Origin: Duganella sp. BJB476
Lineage (GTDB): Bacteria > Pseudomonadota > Gammaproteobacteria > Burkholderiales > Burkholderiaceae_D
DNA: 64,000 nucleotides
Reading direction: 5' to 3'
Assembly (NCBI RefSeq): GCF_003416895.1
Contig: NZ_QVIO01000007.1
Coordinates: 305,610 to 369,609 of the forward strand
The notes under the pieces were generated by a model. It did no database searches and was not told where the DNA came from. It saw only the letters and a list, made by a program, of their open reading frames with translations. A program made the translations under genes and the position numbers. This document shows positions 25,916 through 34,208 of the stretch, in pieces. The number at the start of each line of letters is the position of its first letter. The stretch's first letter is position 1.

Positions 25916-28876
25916 ATGATTTTACGCGCACTCAACGCCTCGCTTTTTCTACTTCTGATCGCCGGGCTGCACTTCAGCAACGCCTCCGAGCCAAGCCCGT
26001 TACTCACCGATTACACCCACACGGCCTGGACCGAACTGGATGGCGCACCAACAAGCGTGACGAAGTTCGCTCAAGGCCCCGACGGCTGGTTATGGATCGC
26101 CACGCCTACCGGCCTGTATCGCTTTGACGGCGTGCATTTCGAGCGCACCGACAAGGTCTACGGCCAGCCGCTCGAGTCCAGCAACATCATGGCGCTGACC
26201 ACCACGCCCGACGGCGCGGTCTGGGCAGGCTACCGCGTCGGTGGCGTGTCCGTGTTCAGGAAGAATGGCGCGCATACCTATGTGGAGCCGGACGGCCTGC
26301 ATCCCGTCGGCGTCATGCATATCGAAGCGGCGCCCGATGGTGCGATCTGGGCGGCGATGCGCGATGGCGTGGCGGTGCTGCCGGCCGGCGGCAGCCGGTT
26401 CCAATATTTGGGGCCCGAAGTGGGGTTGCCGGCCATGGGGGTATTCCAGATTTTGTTCGCCCGCGATGGCACGACCTGGATCGGCACCAACTCGGGCGCC
26501 TACTTTCGCAGCCCCGGCGCAACCCGCTTCACCCAGGCATGGCCGCGCACTGCGCTGGTCTGGCTATGCGAGGCGCCGGATGGCACGCTATGGGGCAACA
26601 ATTTTAAAAACGGCTACTACCGGGTGCGCTCAACGCAGCCGCCCGCCAGCGAGCCGGTCAAGCCGGAACTCGAAGGCTATGGCATGCACTTCGATCGCCA
26701 GGGGACGATGTGGATGATGCATGTCGATGGCCTGGAGCGCAAATTGGCGCCGGCCGGGCCCAGCCTGCCTGATCAGCGTCTGTCCAAGGAAAACGGCCTC
26801 AGCGGCCCGCTGCTCAGCACAAGGTTCCAGGACCGGGAAGGCAATCTTTGGATCGGCACATCGCGCGGCATAGACCGGTTGCGCCCGAATCGCCTGAGAA
26901 CTATGCCCGTGGACAAGCAACTGGAGTATCCGGCCTTGGTCGCCGCGCCGAACGGCGATGTCTGGGTGGGAGACTATGCCAGCGATCTCTGGAAGTACGG
27001 TCCCGCAGGGCGCATCAGCCGCGAACTGGTGGGACCGCTCACCGCCAGCTACACGAGCCCGGACGGCATCCTGTGGCTGGGCGGCACAGAAGCGCTGCAG
27101 CGGCGCGGCCGCGATGGCGCCGTGACGGCGATCCCCTATCCGCCCGAACTGAAAGGACTGCGCGTCCACGCCCTGCAGCAGGATCGCGACGGCGCCCTGT
27201 GGGCTTCGTTTTCATCCGGCAAAGGCGTGTACAAGCTGGTCGACGGCGCATGGATCAAGTCAGGCGGATTGCACGGCCTCTCCGATCTGCTGACCACTTC
27301 CATGGCCCGCGATGGCCAGGGGAATTTATGGATGGCGCATCTGCGCAGCCAGATCAGCGTGGTCAACGGCGGCGCGGTCAGCACGCTAGGTTCGAATGAT
27401 GGCCTGCAACTGGGCACGATCATGCAAGTCTACTTCGATGGCCAGGCGATGTGGGCGGGTGGAGAAAATGGCGTCGCCCTCTATCGCGCAGGCCGCTTCG
27501 TCGCCTTGCATGGCGAACGCAATGAGAGTTTTCGCGGCGTGTCCGGCATCGTCAGGCTGCCAAATGGCGACCTGTGGCTGCATGGCGCGGATGGACTGTA
27601 TCGCGTCGCCGCCGCCGATGTGCAAGCGTGGTTAAAAGATGGCCGTACCGCCGTGCCATTCGAACGCTTCGACGCGCAGGACGGCATGCAGGGCCACGCG
27701 CCGCAATTGCGGCCGGTACCGTCGCTGCTGCGCTCGCGCGACGGCGTGTTGTGGTACGCGACAACGGGCTCGGTCGGCACCATCGATCCGGCCAACATCC
27801 TGCGTAATCCGCTGGCGCCGCCGGTGGAAGTCGTCAGCGTGCTCACCGACGGCGTGCGCCACGCCCTCCCTGCCGGACCTGAACTCGGCCTGCCTGCTGG
27901 CACAAAGAACCTGCAAATCGACTTCACCGCCCTGAGCCTGTCGATTCCCGAGCGCGTGCGCGTACGCTACCGGCTGATCGGCCTGGATCACGCGTGGCAG
28001 GAGCCGGTCGGCCGCCGGCAAGCCTATTACACCAACCTGGCGCCGGGTAAATATCGCTTTGAAGTCACGGCATCCAACGAGGACAATTTCTGGAACACCA
28101 AAGGCGCGGTGCTGGAGATAGAGATTCCGCCAACGTTCGTGCAAAGTGGCTGGTTTAAATTGTTATTGGTGGCGCTGGGGTTATTGCTGTTGTACTCCGC
28201 CTACGCGCTGCGGATACGCTACCTGACGCGGCGGATGCAGGAACGACTGAATGAGCGCCTGGCGGAGCGCACACGCATCGCGCGCGCGTTGCATGACACG
28301 CTGCTGCAAAGCATGCAGGCTTTGTTAATGACCTTCGACGGGCATAGCCGGAGTCTGAAGGAAGGCACGAAGGAGCGAACGCGCCTGGACCAGACGCTCA
28401 ACCTGGCGGAACAACTGCTGGTGGAAGGAAGGGATCAGGTGATGGATCTGAGGGCTTCGGCCTCGCCGGACGCGTTGGAACTGACCTTGGAGCAGTTCGG
28501 CAAAGGACTGGCCGAGCATCGCTCGCATGTGTTTGAGATGAAGGTCCAAGGCACGCCGAGACAATTGCGCCCGGCAGTACACGAAGAGATCTACGCGATC
28601 GCGCGCGAAGCGCTGTTCAATGCCTCACGCTACGCGGACGCCGGCCGGATCGCGCTTGAACTGGAATACGGCGCCGCCTCGTTCGTCCTGCGCATTCGCG
28701 ACAACGGCCGGGGTTTGGACGATGCTGTCGCCGCAGCGGGCCATCGGCCCGGCCACTGGGGCCTGGTGGGGATGCAGGAGCGTGCCAACAGCATCGGTGC
28801 GAGCCTGGAGATCGACAGCACACCGGCTGCTGGCACCACAGTCACCGCAACGGTTCCCGGCAGGACGGCCTACTGA
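25916..28876 (+). CDS. Propeller-type sensor histidine kinase (NarL-class), orphan
   Basis: 986 residues from the ATG at 25916 (a TTG at 25895 is also open). A signal peptide (about 1-27) leads to a periplasmic sensor built of repeated two-component-regulator propeller blades with D-G-x-L/V-W and G-x-N-S/N-G signatures (about 40-630). A Y_Y_Y-type Ig-like domain follows (about 660-730), then one membrane helix (about 745-765). The kinase core has a HisKA_3 domain with RALHDTLLQ, His near residue 792, and a HATPase domain with DNGRGL. This class normally phosphorylates a LuxR-type regulator. None is encoded next to it. Propeller sensors of this type often detect polysaccharide fragments, which is an inference here. 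Confidence 0.88.
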   Translation: MILRALNASLFLLLIAGLHFSNASEPSPLLTDYTHTAWTELDGAPTSVTKFAQGPDGWLWIATPTGLYRFDGVHFERTDKVYGQPLESSNIMALTTTPDGAVWAGYRVGGVSVFRKNGAHTYVEPDGLHPVGVMHIEAAPDGAIWAAMRDGVAVLPAGGSRFQYLGPEVGLPAMGVFQILFARDGTTWIGTNSGAYFRSPGATRFTQAWPRTALVWLCEAPDGTLWGNNFKNGYYRVRSTQPPASEPVKPELEGYGMHFDRQGTMWMMHVDGLERKLAPAGPSLPDQRLSKENGLSGPLLSTRFQDREGNLWIGTSRGIDRLRPNRLRTMPVDKQLEYPALVAAPNGDVWVGDYASDLWKYGPAGRISRELVGPLTASYTSPDGILWLGGTEALQRRGRDGAVTAIPYPPELKGLRVHALQQDRDGALWASFSSGKGVYKLVDGAWIKSGGLHGLSDLLTTSMARDGQGNLWMAHLRSQISVVNGGAVSTLGSNDGLQLGTIMQVYFDGQAMWAGGENGVALYRAGRFVALHGERNESFRGVSGIVRLPNGDLWLHGADGLYRVAAADVQAWLKDGRTAVPFERFDAQDGMQGHAPQLRPVPSLLRSRDGVLWYATTGSVGTIDPANILRNPLAPPVEVVSVLTDGVRHALPAGPELGLPAGTKNLQIDFTALSLSIPERVRVRYRLIGLDHAWQEPVGRRQAYYTNLAPGKYRFEVTASNEDNFWNTKGAVLEIEIPPTFVQSGWFKLLLVALGLLLLYSAYALRIRYLTRRMQERLNERLAERTRIARALHDTLLQSMQALLMTFDGHSRSLKEGTKERTRLDQTLNLAEQLLVEGRDQVMDLRASASPDALELTLEQFGKGLAEHRSHVFEMKVQGTPRQLRPAVHEEIYAIAREALFNASRYADAGRIALELEYGAASFVLRIRDNGRGLDDAVAAAGHRPGHWGLVGMQERANSIGASLEIDSTPAAGTTVTATVPGRTAY

Positions 28877-28909
28877 ACCGGCCTGCTGCGGCATGCGCGG
28901 CGGCAGACA

Positions 28910-29548
28910 TCAGCGATAAGCCAGCAAGTCCAGCACCGCGCTGCCGTTTTCGCCCACCAGTTGCAGTGCGGCGGGCGCCGCGTCGGCCGATGCCAGCGCC
29001 AGGCCTTTGTAGCTGCCTTCGGCGGAACTGCCGCAACCGCTGGCGGTCAACGTCAGTGCCGCCGCACCGCCGTAGGTGGCGGTGAAGTCCACCTTGCCGG
29101 ACAGCTTGCAGTCGCTGCCGCCCGCGCTGATGGCGCCATCGGCCGCCACCGTGAACAGCGCAGGCTTGCCGCCGATAAGCACCTGATAGCTGCCGGCCGC
29201 GTTGGACGCCGACAGCGCGTTCAATACCACCGCCTGGGTACGGTCGTAGGCCAGCGTCACCATGCCGCTGCTGGCCACCGGTACGCGGAGGCCTTTGCTG
29301 CCATCCACCACATGCATCACCGTGGCGGCGCCGTCGCCGTCGGCCGACAGCAGCACATAGCCTTTGCCATCCTTGTTGGTGTAGATGCTGGCGCCAGACA
29401 GCGTATCGCCATTGGCATAACCTTGCAGCGCACCCTCGCCCAGCGTTGGCACACTGCTGGTCGGGGGCGGCTCGTTATTGGTCGAGCCATTACATCCCGC
29501 CAGGCCCGCGACCACGACCAGCAAGGCCGCCTTCATCGAGTTGTTCAT
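28910..29548 (-). CDS. Secreted lipoprotein linked to the SurE-like gene
   Basis: 212 residues with a lipobox (VVAGLAGC, Cys near residue 19) and a low-complexity Gly/Ala/Ser-rich mature part with possible beta structure (SGASIYTNKDGKGYVLLSADGDG). I do not recognise the family. Its start overlaps the stop of the SurE-like gene by four bases, so the two are co-translated and probably act together in the periplasm. Confidence 0.7.
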   Translation of the reverse strand: MNNSMKAALLVVVAGLAGCNGSTNNEPPPTSSVPTLGEGALQGYANGDTLSGASIYTNKDGKGYVLLSADGDGAATVMHVVDGSKGLRVPVASSGMVTLAYDRTQAVVLNALSASNAAGSYQVLIGGKPALFTVAADGAISAGGSDCKLSGKVDFTATYGGAAALTLTASGCGSSAEGSYKGLALASADAAPAALQLVGENGSAVLDLLAYR

Positions 29549-30582
29549 TGCGCGATCCCGTTCAATTTGATCTTCATCGCGTCCTCAAAGGCACGGCGGG
29601 CTTGCGGCACGCCTTCGACCGGAGAAATCGTCACCGCAGTCTTGGTGGCGATCACATTGTCTTCCGACGTCGCGGCGGTATCCTTGGGCAGCGTTACGCC
29701 GCTCGGCAGCACGGTGCCGCCGGTGGCCAGGCTGATGCCCGGCACAGGGAAGTTGACGCCGGAGGCCACCGCCAGCGGGCTGTCCGACAGTTTCTCGTAG
29801 AACGCCGGCAGGTAGCTGCTGGCTTTGCCGATGCGGGTGAAGCGATACGGCAGCGCCGCGCCGGCGCCGGCGCTGAAGTCCGGCACGTTGACGTTCAAGC
29901 CCACGCCTTCCGGCATCAACAGTCCGCCAGCCTTGGCCTTGTTGGCGATCAGCGTATCAACCAGCTTGACGACGATGCCGGCCACTTCATACACACGATG
30001 CGACGCAGGCAGCGCGGCGCTCCAGGTGACCTGGGTAGTGGTGGCGTCGCTGACGGCCATTGCCGGCAAGCCGCGATTGATCATGTAGACCAGGTTATTG
30101 AAAGTACCGCTGCTGGCGTTGATCGCGCCGGTGTTGTTGCCCTCATTAGGGCCGGAGATCACCAGGTCGGGCGCACCGCCCCACTTCTTCTTGGCCAGTA
30201 CGTCGACGCCGTACAGGCAAGCCGCAACCGGCGTACCGTTGACGTAGGAGACATCGGCATCGCCGGCATCGACGCCCACGCCGGGAGCGCCGGCGGCCAG
30301 GCCCAGCGCCAGCGCACCGCGCTCCTTGCCGGTCAGCGCGCCGATCGGGGTCAGGAAGGCGATGTAGCCGCCGCGGCCCGATTGATTGTCGATAGGCGCC
30401 GCCACCGCCACGCTATGGCCAGCGGCGATCAGCTTCGTTTTCAGCGCGCGCAGGTTGGCGGCGGTGATGCCGTCGTCGTTGCAAAGCAGGATGTTCAGCG
30501 CGGAAGCCGGCGCGGCAGGCAAGGCAAAAACGCCGCACAAGGCGATGGCGCGCGCGGCGCTGTTGAAGAGGGAGGATGGCAT
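29545..30582 (-). CDS. Exported SurE-like 5'/3'-nucleotidase
   Basis: 345 residues from the ATG at 30582. A signal peptide (residues 1 to about 28, ending AAPASA) precedes the SurE fold. SurE motifs are clear: the metal-binding N-D-D-G (ILLCNDDGI), the S-G-R-G-type loop (NQSGRGG) and S-G-P-N-E-G-N-N-T-G followed by INASSGTFNN. SurE is a metal-dependent nucleotidase or exopolyphosphatase and is cytoplasmic in most bacteria. Here the signal peptide predicts a periplasmic enzyme. It is longer than the usual 250 residues, with extra sequence in the C-terminal 110 residues. It could release phosphate from nucleotides outside the cytoplasm. Confidence 0.85.
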   Translation of the reverse strand: MPSSLFNSAARAIALCGVFALPAAPASALNILLCNDDGITAANLRALKTKLIAAGHSVAVAAPIDNQSGRGGYIAFLTPIGALTGKERGALALGLAAGAPGVGVDAGDADVSYVNGTPVAACLYGVDVLAKKKWGGAPDLVISGPNEGNNTGAINASSGTFNNLVYMINRGLPAMAVSDATTTQVTWSAALPASHRVYEVAGIVVKLVDTLIANKAKAGGLLMPEGVGLNVNVPDFSAGAGAALPYRFTRIGKASSYLPAFYEKLSDSPLAVASGVNFPVPGISLATGGTVLPSGVTLPKDTAATSEDNVIATKTAVTISPVEGVPQARRAFEDAMKIKLNGIAQ

Positions 30583-30732
30583 GGCACTTCCTGTCGAATG
30601 AATAAGAACGCGGAAGTGTATTGACGACGTGTTACGACAGCGTGACACGACCGTCAGCCACGCTTATACCAGCTATAAAGAGGCAGCCACGATATGATGT
30701 GTTTTTCAATTCCCCGCCAGGGCTGCCGCACA

Positions 30733-31311
30733 ATGAAATCGTCCTCGTTGGAGCAACGCCTGCTCGACTTAGTCCGTACCTCGGCGGAGCTGATGGCCGC
30801 ACTGTCGGCCGCCCGCAGCCTGGCACTGGACAGCTGGTGCATCGGCGCGGGCGCGGTGCGCACGTTGGTGTGGGACGCGCTGCACGGCCACGCGTTCGCC
30901 ACGCCGCTGGCCGACGTCGACCTGGTCTACTTCGCTCCAGACGCGCCGCCGCAGCGCGACGCGGAACTGGAAGCGCGGCTGCGGCAGCTGATGCCGGGAC
31001 TGGAATGGGAAGTGACCAACCAGGCGCACGTCCACACATGGTTCATGCGCGAATTCGGCCGCGAGGTCGCGCCGCTGCTGTCGCTGGAAGAAGGCGTGGC
31101 GACCTGGCCGGAATACGCGACCTGCATCGGCGTGGCGCTCGCGGCGGACGGCACCATCCGCGTGATCGCTCCGCACGGGCTGGAAGATCTATTCGGACTG
31201 CGCGTGCGCCATAACCCGGCCCGCGCCGATGCCGGCACTTACCGTCACCGCGTCGTTTCCAAACGCTTTGCGCAGCGCTGGCCTCTGCTGGCTATCGAGT
31301 CATTCCAGTAG
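30733..31311 (+). CDS. Nucleotidyltransferase family protein (NTP_transf_6-like)
   Basis: 192 residues from the ATG at 30733. GAGAVRTLVWD followed by ADVDLVYF is the G-x-D-x-D nucleotide-binding core of the COG3575-type family. A HTWF motif and a DLFGLRVRHNP stretch at the C-terminus are also typical. Function of the family is unknown. The 3' end overlaps the convergent gene by 12 bases. Confidence 0.8.
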   Translation: MKSSSLEQRLLDLVRTSAELMAALSAARSLALDSWCIGAGAVRTLVWDALHGHAFATPLADVDLVYFAPDAPPQRDAELEARLRQLMPGLEWEVTNQAHVHTWFMREFGREVAPLLSLEEGVATWPEYATCIGVALAADGTIRVIAPHGLEDLFGLRVRHNPARADAGTYRHRVVSKRFAQRWPLLAIESFQ

Positions 31312-31980
31312 CGCGGCAATCGCCAGCGGCGTGCTGCTGGTGACGATCTGCCCCGCCTCCGGCAGCGCGGCGAAGCGGTAGACGAATACCCTGAAGCTGG
31401 CGACCACGTCGCCCGTGAAGGCCGGCCCCTCTTTCGCCGCCAGCATGGTGACGGCGCCACCGGCCGCATGGAACTGCACCTGAGAGCTGTCACTCTTCGG
31501 ATACGAGAACTGCACGCCGGCGCAGCTCTTCCCCGCCGCCTCGCCGGAATAGCGCAGGTAGGCCAGCAATTGATCGCAGGCGGTGCGCAGGTCGGCGGCC
31601 GCATAGACGCCGTCCGGCCGCGTCACGATGGACACCCAGGCGCCGGACCTGAGCTGCCCCGCCTTGCGGTTCACGGTCAGTTCCGCGTTGTCGTCATACG
31701 CTGCTTTGGAAAACGGGAACACGGCGCGCCCCAGCGCATCGAGCGGCAGCGCCAGGTGCGTGGCCTTGCTGTTGAGGGTCAAGCGCAAGCCATCCATGGC
31801 CACGCTCTTGTCGCGCGGACGGATCCGGAAGTGGTTCTGCAAAAACTGTTTGGGCTTGCCGTATTTCTCGAACCAGATCATCTGGCGATAGGCTTCCCGA
31901 TACTCGACCCAGTCGGAGTCCTCCTGCGCGCTGGCGAAAGCCGGCAGCAAGGCGAAACAGAGCAGGAGGAGTTTGAACAT
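31300..31980 (-). CDS. Secreted protein, unrecognised
   Basis: 226 residues with a signal peptide (about 1-18, MFKLLLLCFALLPAFASA). The mature protein has alternating beta-like segments and no motif I recognise. It is translated five bases after the MipA-like gene, so the two are likely co-transcribed and this one may serve envelope function too. Confidence 0.65.
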   Translation of the reverse strand: MFKLLLLCFALLPAFASAQEDSDWVEYREAYRQMIWFEKYGKPKQFLQNHFRIRPRDKSVAMDGLRLTLNSKATHLALPLDALGRAVFPFSKAAYDDNAELTVNRKAGQLRSGAWVSIVTRPDGVYAAADLRTACDQLLAYLRYSGEAAGKSCAGVQFSYPKSDSSQVQFHAAGGAVTMLAAKEGPAFTGDVVASFRVFVYRFAALPEAGQIVTSSTPLAIAALLE

Positions 31981-31985
31981 GCCGA

Positions 31986-32750
31986 TTAAAACCGGTAAGC
32001 CAGTCCACTGGACCAGGTGATGAAATTGCGGCGATCGACAAAGGGAGCGCCGGCCGGTCCACTGCCGAGCCGCGTGCCGGTCACCGAACTGTTGACTAGC
32101 CAGTTGCTGCTCAAAGCCCAGTTCCAGTTGACGCCCGCGCTTGCAGACATCACGCCGGCGGAAGGACGGTAGTTGCGCACGCCGCCGGTAGTAGTGCTCA
32201 CTTCGTACAACTCGCGCATCACCGGATCGCTGGCCAGCGAAACACCGGCCGACAGCGTCACCGTGTGGTGCGGTGCCGGCGAAGGCAAGGTTTTCTGCAC
32301 GCCGACCTGGCCACGGAAACCATGTGCGCTGGTGTCGTACATCAGGTTCGACGTCACGCGCGCCTCGTCACCCAGGTAGTAGTTAAAAAAGCCCCCGCCA
32401 TCGAGCGTCCCCCTGACCGGATGCGTGCCACGCAGCCGCCAGCTGTCGCTTGGGTTGCGCGAGTTGCTGTCAAAGATCAGCGGCCCATATTCCACGCCCG
32501 CTGTTTGTGACAGGTGCATGCCCAGCACCCCACTGGCCGACGCAAATATGCCGTTGCTCCACTGGACCTGGAGCAGCGGCCGCAGGATCACCGGGCGCGT
32601 CTCGCCCTCCGCAGCAGCTGTCCTGGTGGTGAAGGCCAGCCCCGCGTACATATCCTTGCTCCCATCGGGCATCATCAATTCGGTGGTGTTTTCGGCCAAC
32701 GCCGGGCCGCTCGCGGCCAGCAGCAAAAATAACGGGGATAGCTTGCTCAT
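31986..32750 (-). CDS. MipA/OmpV family outer membrane protein
   Basis: 254 residues with a signal peptide (1-19) and beta-barrel features: alternating hydrophobic strands and a terminal aromatic, LAYRF. The MipA/OmpV pattern is seen as GDEARVTSNLMYDTSAHGFRGQ-like and GVNWNWALSSNWLVNSSV segments. Members act as scaffolds for murein enzymes or as stress-related porins. It precedes the unrecognised secreted gene and follows a second barrel gene, seven bases away, all in one minus-strand unit divergent from the two-component system at 33531. Confidence 0.83.
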   Translation of the reverse strand: MSKLSPLFLLLAASGPALAENTTELMMPDGSKDMYAGLAFTTRTAAAEGETRPVILRPLLQVQWSNGIFASASGVLGMHLSQTAGVEYGPLIFDSNSRNPSDSWRLRGTHPVRGTLDGGGFFNYYLGDEARVTSNLMYDTSAHGFRGQVGVQKTLPSPAPHHTVTLSAGVSLASDPVMRELYEVSTTTGGVRNYRPSAGVMSASAGVNWNWALSSNWLVNSSVTGTRLGSGPAGAPFVDRRNFITWSSGLAYRF

Positions 32751-32757
32751 GAATTCC

Positions 32758-33336
32758 TTAAAAACCGAAGCGCACGCCCAAGGCGAGACGATTCGTGCCG
32801 GCGGTGAGGCCTTCGTGTTTGAGTTTATCGCTGCGTTCCAACTCCAGTTGCAACGCCACGTCCTTGGTGATCAGGTAGGACGCGCCCACGCTCAGGTACA
32901 AGCCGGTCTTGTGCGCCGACTCGCCCGGTGGCGCATCCTTGCCGCTGATATCCATCTTCAGGCGTCCCTGAGCCACACCCGCCTTGCCGAACAGGGCCCA
33001 GTCCTCGCTCAGCTTCCACGTCCCCCGCGCCGCCAGGTAGGCCGTGCTGACGCGCGTCTTGAGCTGGTAACCGGGGCTAATGTCGAAGCTGGTCGAGCTG
33101 CTGTCGTTGCGATAGCCGGCTTCCAGTGCCCACACCGGCGACAGATCATATCCCGCAAACAGCCCCAATGGCGTCGCCTTCTTGACCGCGCCGTGATCGG
33201 TCGTCACGCCGTTCTCGGTATATTTGACGCTGCCGTCGGTCCGGCCGCTGACATTGGCGCCAACATACACCCCTTCGGCATGCGCCAGAGGGCTTGCGGC
33301 AAGAGCGATCAGGGCACTGCATACAGTCTTTTTCAT
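32758..33336 (-). CDS. Small outer membrane beta-barrel protein (OmpA/OmpW-like)
   Basis: 192 residues from the ATG at 33336, with signal peptide (1-20). Eight predicted beta strands with glycine/aromatic girdles (VYVGANVSG, GLFAGYDLSPVWALEAGYR) and a terminal GVRFGF are typical of porin-like opacity proteins. An upstream ATG exists but adds residues before the signal sequence. The divergent response regulator 194 bases away probably controls it. Confidence 0.8.
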   Translation of the reverse strand: MKKTVCSALIALAASPLAHAEGVYVGANVSGRTDGSVKYTENGVTTDHGAVKKATPLGLFAGYDLSPVWALEAGYRNDSSSTSFDISPGYQLKTRVSTAYLAARGTWKLSEDWALFGKAGVAQGRLKMDISGKDAPPGESAHKTGLYLSVGASYLITKDVALQLELERSDKLKHEGLTAGTNRLALGVRFGF

Positions 33337-33441
33337 GTTCCGATTCCAGGTTGAAGTAAGAGCCTCCAATGGTAGGCACCCTTCGTCGCGGAATCCGCCT
33401 CGGTCTGTCGTTGAATTGTCCTCAATTTGTAGGCGTCATTT

Positions 33442-33475
33442 GTATAAAAAGTGTACGAATGTGTACCCGATTGTC
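33442..33475 (+). promoter_or_regulatory. Phased GTA direct repeats, likely response-regulator binding site
   Basis: Within the divergent gap, the trinucleotide GTA recurs at 33442, 33453 and 33463, with GTC at 33473. The steps are 11, 10 and 10 bases, one helical turn each. OmpR-class regulators bind tandem half-sites at such spacing. It lies 56-89 bases before the regulator's start codon, so it could serve autoregulation and control of the divergent barrel genes. Confidence 0.45.
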
Positions 33476-33530
33476 GAAAATGCCACTTCGGCGCCGCGCT
33501 CCACTACAATACCTGCGAAATGGAGGCCCG

Positions 33531-34208
33531 ATGCAGCGTGTAATGCTGGTGGAAGACGATGCGCGGCTCGCCGCGCTGGTCAAGGAATACCTGGACGAAT
33601 ACGATTACGCCGTCGACGTGGTGACACGCGGCGACCGCGCGCTCGACCACTTCCGCGATACCCAGCCGGACCTGGTGATACTCGACCTGACCCTGCCCGG
33701 CGTCGACGGCCTGGTGGTGTGCCGCCAGCTGCGCCAACTGAGCGCCGTGCCGATCCTGATACTGACCGCGCGTGAAGACAGCTTCGACGAAGTCTCCGGC
33801 CTCGAACAGGGCGCCGACGACTACGTCAACAAGCCGGTGCAGCCGCGCGTGCTGCTGGCGCGCCTGCGCGCACTGCAAAGGCGCGGCAGCGGCGCCGCCA
33901 ACAACGACATCGTCATCGGCCAGTTGCGCATCTCGCGCGAGAACCGCGCCGTCTACTGGCGCGGTGAGGAAGTGGCGATGAACAGCGCGGAGTTCAAACT
34001 GTTCGTGATCCTGGCCGACGCCTCGGGCAAGGTCATGTCGCGCAACGACATCCTGGTCAAGATGCGCGGCATCGAATTCGACGGCCTCGATCGCAGCATC
34101 GACAACTGCATCTCGCGCCTGCGCCGCAAGTTCGGCGACGGCGGCGCGGAGCGTATCAAGACCGTCTGGGGCGAAGGCTATCTGTTCAGCCCCTCGGCCT
34201 GGGAATGA
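33531..34208 (+). CDS. OmpR-family response regulator
   Basis: 225 residues from the ATG at 33531. The receiver domain has the acidic pocket VEDD (8-11), the phospho-acceptor Asp in ILDLTLPG (about 52) and the conserved Lys in NKPVQPR. A winged-helix domain follows (about 130-225) ending in the OmpR-type R-L-R-R-K-F and VWGEGYLF. RstA is the closest named family member I would suggest, but this is not certain. Co-translated with the kinase by a four-base overlap. Confidence 0.92.
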   Translation: MQRVMLVEDDARLAALVKEYLDEYDYAVDVVTRGDRALDHFRDTQPDLVILDLTLPGVDGLVVCRQLRQLSAVPILILTAREDSFDEVSGLEQGADDYVNKPVQPRVLLARLRALQRRGSGAANNDIVIGQLRISRENRAVYWRGEEVAMNSAEFKLFVILADASGKVMSRNDILVKMRGIEFDGLDRSIDNCISRLRRKFGDGGAERIKTVWGEGYLFSPSAWE

